From assembly GCF_902712855.1 (NCBI RefSeq), contig NZ_LR743507.1, positions 1,660,001 to 1,724,000 of the forward strand: DNA of 64,000 nt. Direction: 5' to 3'. The notes beneath the pieces were generated by a model. The model did no database searches. It saw only the letters and a list, made by a program, of their open reading frames with translations, and was not told the origin of the DNA. Made by a program: the position numbers and the translations under genes. Origin of the DNA: Variovorax paradoxus (GTDB lineage Bacteria; Pseudomonadota; Gammaproteobacteria; Burkholderiales; Burkholderiaceae_C). Below, in pieces: positions 1 to 8,199 of this stretch. Every line of letters starts with the position of its first letter. Positions within the stretch are counted from its first letter, which is position 1.

Positions 1-346
1 AGGGGGAAGGAGTAGCGACACGAAGTGCGCGAAGCCTGGGGGTGAGCCAGGAACACCGCGGAACCGGCTTCGCCGGGCCGCAGGTGTTGCCCCCGGCGAG
101 GGGGAAGGAGAAGCGACACGAAGTGCGCGAAGCCTGGGGGTGTACCAGGAACACCGCGGAACCGGCTTTGCCGGGCCGCAGGTGTTGCCTCCGGCGAGGG
201 GGAAGGAGTAGCGACACGAAGTGCGCGCAGCCTGGGGGTGTGCCAGGAATACCGCGGAACCGGCTCCGCCGGGCCGCAGGTGTTGCCCCCGGCGAGGGGG
301 AAGGAGAAGCGACACGAAGTGCGCGCATCCTGGGGGTGTACCTAGT
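1..346. repeat. Tandem array of about 3.5 copies of a 98-bp three-hairpin repeat
   Basis: Equivalent points of successive copies fall at 49, 147 and 245, an exact 98-bp period; the first copy is cut by the window edge. Each unit holds a long hairpin (AACACC-GCGG-aa-CCGGC-ttc-GCCGG-g-CCGC-a-GGTGTT), a CCCCC/GGGGG hairpin and a short CACGAAGTG hairpin. The array ends against the 3' end of the cdsA-like gene (stop at 347-349). There is no coding gene in this stretch. Related copies lie at 7316, 12224 and 21069. Confidence 0.9.
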
Positions 347-1336
347 TCATGCGTTGAAGTACCACCGGATCGAGTGGAAGAAGATCGGCGCAGCGAAGCA
401 CAGGGCATCGACGCGGTCGAGCAGGCCGTTGGCACCCGTCACGCCCACGCCCTTCTTGCCCCAGTTCGGAATGCCGCGGTCGCGCTTGAGCGCCTTCATC
501 ACCAGGTGCCCCATCGAGCCCGCGATGCAGGCGATGACCGACACCGCGAGCGCCTGGCCGAACTTGAACGGCGTGATGAACGAGAACAGCGCGCCCACCA
601 GGCTCGCCACGACGATGCCGATGCCCCAGCTGGTCCAGTTGAAGCTGCGGCTCACGTTGGGCGCGAAGGGTGCGCGCTGCATGCGCCGCGAGATCAGGTG
701 CTGCACCAGGACCGAGGTCTGCACCACGAACACCAGGAAGAAGACGAGGAAGGCGCTCTTGCCCTCGTAGCCCGGAAAGCTCAGCAGCAGCAACGCCGGC
801 ACGTGGCTCATGCCGTAGACGCAGACCATGATCCCCCACTGCAGCTTGGCGTTGCGCTCGAGGAAGTGGCTCGGGTCGTTGGCCAGCGCACTGGCCACCG
901 GGATTGCGAGGAACACGTACACCGGGATGAACACGGTGAACAGGTCGAAGCGCGCGGTCGCCACCAGCCAGAACTGGATCGGCAGCACCACGAAGAACGC
1001 GAGGATCAGGCTGCGGTGGTCGCCGCGCCGCGTGGGCGAGAGCGTGATGAACTCGCGCAGCGCGAAGAAGGCGATGAGCGCGAACAGCACCGTGGCCACG
1101 GTCTCGCCGAGGGCCCAGCCGATCCAGAAGACCACCACCATGAACCAGGTCGTGCCCAGCAGCGCGCGGAAGTGCGCCAGCTCGGCCTGCCAGGCTGCAT
1201 CGTGCACCGGGTTGCGGCGTTCCCTGAAGCTCAGGAAGAAGGCGGTGGTGCTCACGATCACGAGCACGCCGAAGACGATGAGGAAGAGCGCCGCGACCTG
1301 CTGGGTCGGACTGAGGTTGCGCAGGAACTGGTTCAT
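347..1336 (-). CDS. cdsA: Phosphatidate cytidylyltransferase (CdsA family)
   Basis: A 329-residue integral membrane protein predicted to make CDP-diacylglycerol from phosphatidic acid and CTP, the branch point of phospholipid synthesis. About eight hydrophobic segments run along the chain. Near the C-terminus (residues ~280-315) is the family signature region, with a KALKRDRG stretch followed by a Gly-rich segment and LLDRVDAL, which carries the acidic metal-binding positions. I chose the ATG at 1336 (MNQFLRNL) because the upstream in-frame extension is Arg/Pro/Gly-rich and unlike the family. The plsC-like gene lies 86 bp upstream on the same strand and makes the substrate. A second cdsA linked to the outer-membrane assembly cluster is usual in this order, so this may be a paralogue. 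Confidence 0.85.
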   Translation of the reverse strand: MNQFLRNLSPTQQVAALFLIVFGVLVIVSTTAFFLSFRERRNPVHDAAWQAELAHFRALLGTTWFMVVVFWIGWALGETVATVLFALIAFFALREFITLSPTRRGDHRSLILAFFVVLPIQFWLVATARFDLFTVFIPVYVFLAIPVASALANDPSHFLERNAKLQWGIMVCVYGMSHVPALLLLSFPGYEGKSAFLVFFLVFVVQTSVLVQHLISRRMQRAPFAPNVSRSFNWTSWGIGIVVASLVGALFSFITPFKFGQALAVSVIACIAGSMGHLVMKALKRDRGIPNWGKKGVGVTGANGLLDRVDALCFAAPIFFHSIRWYFNA

Positions 1337-1422
1337 GTCAGGCTTCCCGCCGGGCAGCCCGAAGGGAGGCCTGCGTCCCCCCGGGAGCCAGCGATACACG
1401 AAGTGATGAGCGTGGGGGCATT

Positions 1423-2286
1423 TCAGACGTCGCGCAATGCGATCACGGCGGCGCGCGCACGGTCGAGAAAAGGGCGGCGCTCCTCGCCTTCCTCGACGCG
1501 GATCGGCGCGCCGAAGGTCACGGAGCAGAGGATGGGCACCGGCACGATCTCGCCCTTGGGCATGACGCGCTGCACGTTGTCGATCCAGGCCGGGACCAGC
1601 ACGACATCGGGGAACATGGTGGCCAGCGCATAGAGGCCCGACTTGAACTTCTGCGGCTCGCCGGTGTGGCCGCGCGTGCCTTCGGGAAAGATGATGATCG
1701 AGTCGCCGCTGCGCAGCGCGTCGACGAGCGGTGCAAGCGGGTCGGAAGCGGGGGGCGACGCGTCGGCGGGTGCTTCGGGTCCCAAGGAATCCGGCGCGGT
1801 GGGCGGCGGCGGGGCAGGGGGGTCAGGGAGATCGAGACGGCCCTGCGCTTCCGGCACCGCGTCGACAACGGCGGGTGAAGGCACGGGCATCGGTTGCAGC
1901 AGAGGCTCCATCGTGGGCTCGATGCGCCCGGCCTGCGGCAACGGTGCTTCCGATGCAGCCTGCACGGGTTCGATGCCGGCGGTTGCGGCAGCAGGGGCTG
2001 CTGCCGTCGCGGCACGCTCCACGTACACCGCGTTGAACACCTCCGTCGTGATCCAGCGCTTGACCGGTGTGTTGGCCCAGTAGTCGCGCGCCGCGATCGG
2101 GCGCGTGATGCTGCGCAGTTCCTCGGGCAGCGCGGCCCAGATCATGACGAGGTCGGCGTGGCTCTGATGGTTGGCGAAGTAGATGCGCTGCTCTGCCTTC
2201 GGCGGACAGCCATACCAGCGCGCCTGCGCGCCCGTGAGCAACCGTACGATCCCGAGCAACAACCAACCCGTGAGCTTTGCGAGCAT
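1423..2286 (-). CDS. 1-acyl-sn-glycerol-3-phosphate acyltransferase-like protein with a Pro/Ala-rich insertion
   Basis: A 287-residue PlsC-family acyltransferase expected to acylate lysophosphatidic acid at the inner membrane. A hydrophobic N-terminus (residues 1-20) is followed by block I, NHQSHAD at 39-45 (the H-x4-D catalytic pair), and by block III, FPEGTRG at 200-206. Residues ~92-183 between these blocks are low-complexity Ala/Pro/Glu-rich sequence that ordinary family members lack. The ATG at 2286 sits 9 bases after a TATCAT hexamer (2296-2301, read on the minus strand) and lacks a Shine-Dalgarno. It is divergent from the DUF2809 gene and upstream of cdsA, which fits a phosphatidate-to-CDP-diacylglycerol pair. 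Confidence 0.82.
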   Translation of the reverse strand: MLAKLTGWLLLGIVRLLTGAQARWYGCPPKAEQRIYFANHQSHADLVMIWAALPEELRSITRPIAARDYWANTPVKRWITTEVFNAVYVERAATAAAPAAATAGIEPVQAASEAPLPQAGRIEPTMEPLLQPMPVPSPAVVDAVPEAQGRLDLPDPPAPPPPTAPDSLGPEAPADASPPASDPLAPLVDALRSGDSIIIFPEGTRGHTGEPQKFKSGLYALATMFPDVVLVPAWIDNVQRVMPKGEIVPVPILCSVTFGAPIRVEEGEERRPFLDRARAAVIALRDV

Positions 2287-2294
2287 ATGGGCGC

Positions 2295-2301
2295 GATGAT
2301 A
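2295..2301. promoter_or_regulatory. Overlapping divergent -10 elements (plsC-like / DUF2809)
   Basis: GATGAT (2295-2300) on the plus strand and TATCAT (2301-2296) on the minus strand occupy nearly the same bases. They sit 7 bases before the plus-strand ATG at 2308 and 9 bases before the minus-strand ATG at 2286. The arrangement suggests one bidirectional promoter giving two leaderless mRNAs. I see no convincing -35 hexamers. Confidence 0.35.
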
Positions 2302-2307
2302 CGGGCC

Positions 2308-2712
2308 ATGCGATGGCGTTTCGATCCTCTTTCCCTGGCGTGGGCGGTGGCCCTGTTCGTGTTGCTCGTGCTGCTGGCCACCGTCGGCGCACGCTGGGGG
2401 TGGCTGCGAAGTTTCTTCGGCGACGTGCTGGCCGTGGTGTGGGTGTACTTCGTGTTCAAGACCGCGATCGGTGCGCGCGTGCTGCCGCTGGCGCTGGCCG
2501 CGCTGGCCGTGGGATGCGCGGTCGAGCTGGGGCAGTACCTGGCGTCGGCGTGGCACCTGCGCATTCCGAACCGCGCGCTGCGCATCGTGCTCGGCAGCAC
2601 CGCCGACTGGTGGGACGTGCTGGCCTACACGATCGGCTTCGCGTCGGTGCTGGCCCTCGAAGGCCTGCGCGATGCCGTCAGGGCAGTTCGGCCGAGGACA
2701 TCCGCGCCATGA
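2308..2712 (+). CDS. DUF2809-family membrane protein
   Basis: A small protein of 134 residues with four hydrophobic segments (roughly 10-30, 36-52, 58-78, 98-118) and a conserved-looking stretch containing ELGQY and LGSTADWWD. This matches the DUF2809 family of unknown function. Alternative in-frame starts at 2287 and 2296 would overlap or abut the divergent plsC start. I prefer 2308 because it begins MRWRFD and lies 7 bases after a GATGAT hexamer. Its last 35 bases overlap the convergent mtgA 3' end. No function can be assigned from context. Confidence 0.7.
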   Translation: MRWRFDPLSLAWAVALFVLLVLLATVGARWGWLRSFFGDVLAVVWVYFVFKTAIGARVLPLALAALAVGCAVELGQYLASAWHLRIPNRALRIVLGSTADWWDVLAYTIGFASVLALEGLRDAVRAVRPRTSAP

Positions 2713-3421
2713 CGGTCGACGCGCGTCCGCTCAGGTAAGGCGAGCCGGGCCGGCGCTCGAAGAACTTGGGACTCGGCAGCATCACCGCGAGGCGCGCCGC
2801 CTCGTTGGCGGTAAGCCGCGCGGCGGACTTGCGAAAGTAGTACTGGGACGCGGCTTCCGCGCCGAAGACGCCTTCGCCCCACTCGACGTTGTTGAGGTAG
2901 AGCTCGAGGATGCGCCGCTTGTCGAGGAACACCTCGAGCAGCGTGGCGAGCACCAGCTCCTGGCCCTTGCGCAGCATCGTGCGCTCGCCGGACAGCAGCA
3001 GGTTCTTGGCCAGCTGCTGCGTGATCGTCGAGCCGCCGCGCAGGCGCACCGGCTGCACCGGCTTGCCGCGCGCAGCCGCACGCGCGGCGCGCTTGGCGGC
3101 CAGTTCCTCGGCCTTGGCGTTGCGTTGGCGCGCGCGCTCGATGGCTTCCCACTCCACGCCGTTGTGGTCGACGAAGCCTGCGTCCTCGCTCGCGATGACC
3201 GCGCGCTTGAGGGTGTCGTTGATCTGCGCGTACGGCACCCACTCCTGCCGCCAGCCGCCTTCGCTGCCCTTGTGGATGGCGACCTGCCAGGCCTCTGAGC
3301 GCTGGAACGAGGTGCTCTGCGGATCGATCACCGCCATGGCCGCGATGCGCACCACGAAGAACAGCTCGAGCGCCACGCCCGCCATCACGAGGCAGGCGAT
3401 GAGGCGCAGCAGGGCTTTCAT
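2678..3421 (-). CDS. mtgA: Monofunctional biosynthetic peptidoglycan transglycosylase
   Basis: A 247-residue GT51 glycosyltransferase that polymerises lipid II into glycan strands at the inner membrane without a transpeptidase domain. It has an N-terminal membrane anchor (residues 5-28). The GT51 motifs follow: EDAGF with the catalytic Glu, GGSTITQQLAKN, RKGQELVLA, and LELYLNNVEWG. Its length is typical of MtgA. The ATG overlaps the aroE stop (ATGA at 3418-3421), so the two are probably translationally coupled. It is the last gene of rnb-tonB-aroE-mtgA, an arrangement I recall from other Comamonadaceae. Confidence 0.93.
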   Translation of the reverse strand: MKALLRLIACLVMAGVALELFFVVRIAAMAVIDPQSTSFQRSEAWQVAIHKGSEGGWRQEWVPYAQINDTLKRAVIASEDAGFVDHNGVEWEAIERARQRNAKAEELAAKRAARAAARGKPVQPVRLRGGSTITQQLAKNLLLSGERTMLRKGQELVLATLLEVFLDKRRILELYLNNVEWGEGVFGAEAASQYYFRKSAARLTANEAARLAVMLPSPKFFERRPGSPYLSGRASTVMARMSSAELP

Positions 3422-4266
3422 TTCAGCTCGGCGCGCACTTCGGCCAGCACCTGCGCCGACGGCGGGCGCACGCCGCGCCAGATCTCGAACGCCTCGGCCG
3501 CCTGCTCGACCAGCATGCCGAGCCCGTCGCGCGCGGTCGCGCCGTGCGCCTCGGCCCAGGCCATGAAACCGGCCGCCGCGGGGCCGTACATCATGTCGAC
3601 CGCGAGCCCGCCTTCGCGCAGCACGCTGGCGTTCACCGGCACCGCGTCTCCCGCAAGGCTGGAGGCGGTCGCGTTGACAACCACGTCGAAGCTGCCCGGC
3701 ACTTCGTCGAGCGCCCAGGCCTCCAGCGACGCGCCATGGCGCAGCGCAATGGCCGCGTGGCGGCGCACCAGCTCGACGGCCTTGCCGACGGTGCGGTTGG
3801 CCACCACCACGCGCGAGGCGCCGGCGTCGAGCAGCGGTCCGAGCACGCCGGCCGCCGCGCCGCCCGCGCCGATCAGCAGCAGCGCCTTGCCGGCGAGCGG
3901 CACCGCCGCGTTGTGCACGATGTCGTTGACGAGGCCGATGCCGTCGGTGTTGTCGGCGTGGATGCTGCCGTCGTCCGCGAAGCGCAGCGTGTTCACCGCC
4001 TGCGCGAGCGTGGCGCGCTCGCTGGTGTGCTGTGCCAGCGCGGCGGCGTCGAGCTTGAAGGGCACGGTGATGTTGCAGCCGCGTGCGGTGTCGCCGCGTT
4101 CGGCGGCTTCCCGACGGAAGGCCGCGATGCCTTCGGCGAAGGCGCCGACCGGCACCAGCCGCCGGCCGTATTCGATCTGCTGGCCGCAGAGTTCGGCAAA
4201 GCGCGCGTGGATGCGCGGCGAGCGGCTGTGCTCGACGGGATTGCCCATTACACAGTACAGGTCCAT
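3418..4266 (-). CDS. aroE: Shikimate dehydrogenase (NADP+)
   Basis: A 282-residue enzyme reducing 3-dehydroshikimate to shikimate. The N-terminal substrate domain shows SRSPRIH and NITVPFK, whose Lys is catalytic, and NTDGIG, whose Asp pairs with it. The NADP domain carries GAGGAAAGVLGPLL, then VANRT with the Arg expected for 2'-phosphate recognition. A C-terminal LGMLVEQAAEAFEIW motif is characteristic. It overlaps mtgA by four bases and starts 50 bp after the tonB-like gene on the same strand. It works in the same pathway as the DAHP synthase at 14840, although that gene has its own attenuator. Confidence 0.95.
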   Translation of the reverse strand: MDLYCVMGNPVEHSRSPRIHARFAELCGQQIEYGRRLVPVGAFAEGIAAFRREAAERGDTARGCNITVPFKLDAAALAQHTSERATLAQAVNTLRFADDGSIHADNTDGIGLVNDIVHNAAVPLAGKALLLIGAGGAAAGVLGPLLDAGASRVVVANRTVGKAVELVRRHAAIALRHGASLEAWALDEVPGSFDVVVNATASSLAGDAVPVNASVLREGGLAVDMMYGPAAAGFMAWAEAHGATARDGLGMLVEQAAEAFEIWRGVRPPSAQVLAEVRAELK

Positions 4267-4316
4267 GGCCCTTGTCTCCTGGCGCGCGGGCCGTGCTGCC
4301 GTTGCGCGTCGTCTGG

Positions 4317-5168
4317 TTACTGGGACGAGAGCTCGATGGTCTCGTCGCGCGTGAACTTGAAGCGCGACTGCAGCACGATCTGGTCGGTCTGCTTGCGCAT
4401 GGCGTCGGTGAACTTGCCGAAGTTGCCGACGCTGCGCACGATCGCCTGTGCGCGCCTGTCGAGCGTGACGTCGCCGGAGCTTTCGTCGACCGCCGTGTCG
4501 AGCACGCTGCCGTCGTGGTTGATGGTGATGGTCATCTTGAGCTCGCCGTAGAGCTTCCTGCCGGCTGCCGTGGGGAAGTTCTCCGTGCCCTTGAGCTCGA
4601 TGCGCCGGCGCAGCGAGTCGACGTAGATCGCGTAAGCGGCCTCGCGCGTGGCGGGGCTCAGGTAGCGCTTCTTGGGTCGCGCGTTCTCCTCGTTCACGCG
4701 GCGCTCGATCTCCGCGAGCAGCTCGACCATCTGGCGGCGCTTGTCTTCGCGTGCCGCGGCTTCGGTCGGGTCGCCGGCGTTGCGCGGATCGGGAACCGGC
4801 ATGCTGGCCAGTTCACGCTTGAGCTGCGCGAGCAGCTGCATCTGCTGGGCCTGCATGGCCTCGACCTGGCGGCGCGAATCCTCGAAGGAGTCGCCCATGG
4901 TGGTGAAGCTCGACGGCGGCAGCGGGCTGGTGGCACGGCCCTTGTCGAGGTCGCCGCCGCCGGCCAGTGCGGTCTGCGCCATCACGCGCGCGCTGGGGTC
5001 GGGCTTCTCGTTGGTCTTGCTGTTGACCAGGATCACCTCGAGCGGCGTTTCGCTGAAGACCTTGTTGAACGATTCGGGATCGACGAAGCGCACCGCGAGC
5101 AGCGCGGCGTGCGCAATGACCGACACGCCCAGTGCAATCTGCAGCGTGCTGAGGTCCTTGAAGTTCAT
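4317..5168 (-). CDS. TonB-like energy transducer
   Basis: A 283-residue protein with a short cytoplasmic N-terminus, one transmembrane helix (about 10-28, containing the SVIAHAALL pattern with the conserved membrane His of TonB proteins), a long charged coiled-coil-like middle (about 90-180), and a C-terminal domain (about 195-275) resembling the TonB C-terminal fold (YGELKMTITINHDGSV). TonB proteins transmit proton-motive force from ExbBD to outer-membrane receptors. No exbB or exbD lies in the window, and the usual Pro-rich rod is replaced by a Glu/Arg/Gln-rich helix. The substrate system is unknown. It lies between rnb and aroE in one operon. Confidence 0.8.
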   Translation of the reverse strand: MNFKDLSTLQIALGVSVIAHAALLAVRFVDPESFNKVFSETPLEVILVNSKTNEKPDPSARVMAQTALAGGGDLDKGRATSPLPPSSFTTMGDSFEDSRRQVEAMQAQQMQLLAQLKRELASMPVPDPRNAGDPTEAAAREDKRRQMVELLAEIERRVNEENARPKKRYLSPATREAAYAIYVDSLRRRIELKGTENFPTAAGRKLYGELKMTITINHDGSVLDTAVDESSGDVTLDRRAQAIVRSVGNFGKFTDAMRKQTDQIVLQSRFKFTRDETIELSSQ

Positions 5169-5217
5169 TCTCGAAATTCCTCCAGGGGACGCACTTCTCC
5201 GGACGATCCGCCGGAAT

Positions 5218-7275
5218 TCATGCGGGCGTGTTTTCGGGCGCTGCCTCGCTGTCGTTCAGGTCGACGGCGATGGCGATCGGTCCTGCAACCACTTCTTCGT
5301 CCTCGTCGCCTTCCTCGTCGGCGGCCGCATCGGCCTTCGGCGTGTCGAGGCGTTCGAGCACGGTGCCGCTCACGTCGAGCGCGATCTCGTCGATCTCGCC
5401 GAGCTTCACGCGCAGGCGGGCGCCGCGCTCCTGCTGGCCCGCCACCGGAAACACCAGCGGCAGCGTCTCGGCACGCACCAGCGCGCCGTTCGGCAGGTCC
5501 TTGATGACGGTGGCCTCGAGTTCGGTGATGCCCTGCTGTTGCAGGTACTTCAGCGTCCAGAAGCGTTCCATGCCGCCCTGGTAGGCGTTGTACGTGGCAT
5601 AGGCCGCATCGAAGCCCGACAGGATCGAGAAGAGGTCGGCGTCCTTCGGCTTGAACGGCGCGGCCAGCGCGGCGGTCTTGCCGTGCCGCGCGGCGGCGAT
5701 GATCTGCCACTGGTTCACGAGGTCGGTGTAGCGGCGCAGCGGCGAGGTGCTCCAGGCGTAGCTCTTCACGCCCAGGCCCGCGTGCGGCAATGCGCGCGTG
5801 CCCATGCGCACCTTGATGCCGGGCGCGAGGCTCGCCTGGCTGCGGTAGAGGCCGGGCACGCCGAGCTCGCCGAGCCAGCCGCCCCAGCTGCTGTTGGCCA
5901 GGATCATGGCCTCGGACACGATCAGGTCGAGCGGCGCACCGCGCTGGCGCGTGCTGATCTGCACCTGCTCGCTGCCGGAGGGTTCGCCGTCGTTGCCGAC
6001 GAGGCGGAAGTTGTAGTCGGGCCGGTTGAAGTTCTCGGGCTTGCCGCGCACCACTTCGCGCTGCGCCTTCAGCTGCTTCGCCAGGCGGAACAGGAAGGAG
6101 AGCGGGGCGCGCAGGCTGGCCGCGGTTTCGGGCGTGTGCTCGTTCTGGAACGCGGTGTCTTCGAGCCACTGCTGCGTGACGACGGTGTCGAGCTGGTCGT
6201 GGCGCAGGTTGGCGACGATCGGCACGCGTTCCAGCCTGGTTTCGGTACCCTGCAGCTCGAGCGTGGCTTCGTCGAAGCGTGCATAGAGCGACACCGCGGG
6301 GCGGTCGCCGCCTTCGAGCAGCGTGTAGGTGTCGACCACGTCGTCGGGCAGCATCGTGATCTTGTAGCCCGGCATGTAGACCGTCGACATGCGCGCGCGC
6401 GCCACGTTGTCGATGGCGCTGCCCGGCGTGATCGCCAGCGCCGGCGCCGCGATGTGGACGCCGACCGTGACGGTGCCGGTACAAAGGCCCTGCACCGAGA
6501 GCGCATCGTCGATTTCGGTGGTCTGGGAATCGTCGATCGAGAAGGCCTGGACGCCGGAGGCCACGGGCAGTTCGTCGACGATGGCGGGCGCCGCGAGTGC
6601 GGGGAAGCCGGTGCCCTTGGGGAAGTTCTCGAACAGGAAGCGCCGCCAGTGGAACTGGTAGGGCGAGTCGATCGCGCCCGCACGCTCCAGCAGGTCGAGC
6701 GGCGCGCGCTGCGTGGCGCGCGCGGCGTCGACCACGGCCTTGTATTCGGGGGCGTTCTTGTCGGGCTTGAAGAGGATCTTGTAGAGCTGCTCGCGCACCG
6801 GCGCGGGACACACGCCTTCGGCCAGTTGCCCGGCCCACTCGGCGATCTGCGCCTGGACGGCTTTCTTCTTCTCGATGGCGGCCAGCGCCTGCTGCACGAT
6901 CTCGGCCGGCGCCTTCTTGAAGCGTCCCTTGCCTGCGCGGCGGAAGTAGTGCGGCGCCTCGAACACACCGAACAATGCGGCTGCCTGCTGGGCGAGCGAC
7001 GGCTTGTCGGTGAAATATTCCGCGGCCAGTTCGGCAAAGCCGAATTCGCCTTCCGGCGCGAACTCCCAGGCGAGGTCGAGGTCCATGGTGGCGGCGAGCG
7101 TGCGCGCCTCGGCGATCAGCTCGGCGGGCGACGGCTTCTCGAAACGCAGCACGATGTTGGCGCCCTTGACCTTGACGCGCTTGCCCGTCTCGAGCTCGAC
7201 CTGCGCCGACGCTTCGGCCTCCGACAGCACGCGGCCGCCGAGGTACTTGCCGGCTTCTTCAAACAATACAAACAT
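5218..7275 (-). CDS. VacB/RNase II-family 3'-5' exoribonuclease
   Basis: A 685-residue protein with an RNB catalytic domain in its middle (about 200-520). SIDDSQTTEIDDALS carries the metal-binding Asp cluster, followed by ARARMSTVYMPG and the STSPLRRYTDLVNQWQI region expected in RNase II. The N-terminal ~180 residues resemble the helical N-terminus of this proteobacterial subgroup rather than two clear cold-shock domains. The last ~45 residues are acidic. The start lies 6 bases after GACAAT (7287-7282 on the minus strand) and has no Shine-Dalgarno. It is the first gene of the rnb-tonB-aroE-mtgA operon. Confidence 0.88.
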   Translation of the reverse strand: MFVLFEEAGKYLGGRVLSEAEASAQVELETGKRVKVKGANIVLRFEKPSPAELIAEARTLAATMDLDLAWEFAPEGEFGFAELAAEYFTDKPSLAQQAAALFGVFEAPHYFRRAGKGRFKKAPAEIVQQALAAIEKKKAVQAQIAEWAGQLAEGVCPAPVREQLYKILFKPDKNAPEYKAVVDAARATQRAPLDLLERAGAIDSPYQFHWRRFLFENFPKGTGFPALAAPAIVDELPVASGVQAFSIDDSQTTEIDDALSVQGLCTGTVTVGVHIAAPALAITPGSAIDNVARARMSTVYMPGYKITMLPDDVVDTYTLLEGGDRPAVSLYARFDEATLELQGTETRLERVPIVANLRHDQLDTVVTQQWLEDTAFQNEHTPETAASLRAPLSFLFRLAKQLKAQREVVRGKPENFNRPDYNFRLVGNDGEPSGSEQVQISTRQRGAPLDLIVSEAMILANSSWGGWLGELGVPGLYRSQASLAPGIKVRMGTRALPHAGLGVKSYAWSTSPLRRYTDLVNQWQIIAAARHGKTAALAAPFKPKDADLFSILSGFDAAYATYNAYQGGMERFWTLKYLQQQGITELEATVIKDLPNGALVRAETLPLVFPVAGQQERGARLRVKLGEIDEIALDVSGTVLERLDTPKADAAADEEGDEDEEVVAGPIAIAVDLNDSEAAPENTPA

Positions 7276-7315
7276 CCCGCGATTGTCCCACGCTGAAAAC
7301 CGGCGCGACCGAGTT

Positions 7316-7415
7316 CCAGGATGCCGCGGAACCGGCGTCGCCGGGCCGCGGGCATCGCCCCCTGCAACGGGGCTGGTGCAGCGGCACGAAGTGCGCGAAG
7401 CCGGGGGTGTGCCTA
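7316..7415. repeat. Single divergent copy of the three-hairpin repeat
   Basis: One unit lies between the rnb start and the yqiA-like stop, and its end overlaps the TAG stop of that gene (7413-7415). The outer stem reads GATGCC/GGCATC instead of the AACACC/GGTGTT of other copies, so both sides changed together. The inner GCGG..CCGGC/GCCGG..CCGC stem is kept. Confidence 0.85.
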
Positions 7416-8006
7416 GACCGGGTTGATGAACGCCATCACGTCGTCGAGATGCGCCTTCTCGAAATCCGACAGGGCGTGGTCGCCGCCCTCGAGCAGCTTG
7501 ATGTTGCTGTCGGGATAGCGGGCGGACATCTCGTGCCAGTCGAGCGCCTCGTCGCCCTTGGCGATGATCGCGAAAACGCGCTCGGGGCGCGTGAGCTGGC
7601 CGACTTCCATGGCGCGCAGCTCGTGGATGTATTCAGGACGGAAATAGAAGTGCTCGGACGGGTCGTGCCAGACGGTCTGGTCACCGATGTAGCGGGTGAG
7701 GTCGCGCGCCGGGTGGACGGCGGGGTTCAGCAGCACGGCGCGGCAGCGGGTCATGCCGGCGACGTAGGTCGCATAGAAGCCGCCGAGCGACGAGCCCACC
7801 ACCGCCATCGACTTGCGCGGCCAGTGGGCGATGCCCTTCATCACCATGTCGATGGCGTCGTGCGGCGACGGTGGCAGCTGCGGGCACCACCATTGCAGAT
7901 CGGGATGGCGTTGCGCGACGCGCTCCGCCATGAGCCTTGCCTTGGTGGAGCGGGGCGACGACCGGAAGCCGTGCAGGTACAACAGATGAGTGGTTTGCGG
8001 ATCCAT
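7413..8006 (-). CDS. YqiA/YcfP-family alpha/beta-hydrolase (esterase)
   Basis: A 197-residue alpha/beta hydrolase of the UPF0227/YqiA group. It begins LLYLHGFRSSPRS (oxyanion-hole strand), has the nucleophile elbow GSSLGG near residue 80, an acidic position in AKGDEALDW, and the catalytic His in EGGDHALSDFE near the C-terminus. I chose the ATG at 8006 because the fold begins directly after it; upstream ATGs at 8069 and 8105 would add Gln/Arg-rich sequence. The gene stands alone, and its stop codon lies inside a hairpin repeat. The physiological substrate is unknown. Confidence 0.82.
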   Translation of the reverse strand: MDPQTTHLLYLHGFRSSPRSTKARLMAERVAQRHPDLQWWCPQLPPSPHDAIDMVMKGIAHWPRKSMAVVGSSLGGFYATYVAGMTRCRAVLLNPAVHPARDLTRYIGDQTVWHDPSEHFYFRPEYIHELRAMEVGQLTRPERVFAIIAKGDEALDWHEMSARYPDSNIKLLEGGDHALSDFEKAHLDDVMAFINPV

Positions 8007-8102
8007 GCGAGGAAGAGACGCGAGGCGCTGACGTTGCACCGCGCTGGCCGGGACGAGGTAATTTTGCATGAGGTCTGTTCTCGCGAGGCCGCTTCCAACG
8101 TA

Positions 8103-8125
8103 CAAAAACCCCGCTGGCCGGGGTT
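8103..8125 (-). terminator. Intrinsic terminator read on the minus strand
   Basis: Inverted repeat AACCCCG (8107-8113) and CGGGGTT (8119-8125) with a 5-nt loop is followed, on the minus strand, by TTTTTG. It lies upstream of the yqiA-like gene, where no minus-strand gene precedes it. It may therefore end a small RNA or act as a leader attenuator. The 418 bases between 8007 and 8424 contain no gene that I can support. Confidence 0.6.
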
Positions 8126-8199
8126 CTTCGGTAAAGATCGAGCCGATCCGTGCTCGGGGTGTGCGGACGTCCTGCTTGCCTGCGCAAGGGCGCGCTGCG

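Noticed and set aside
1..346. Could the regularly spaced repeats be a CRISPR array?
   Set aside because: The 98-bp units are contiguous and similar along their whole length, with no variable spacers and no cas genes.
4672..7296. Very long open frame on the plus strand opposite rnb and tonB
   Set aside because: It is antisense to clearly conserved genes. In DNA of this GC content the opposite frame stays open by codon bias. Its product is His/Arg/Ala-rich with no domain.
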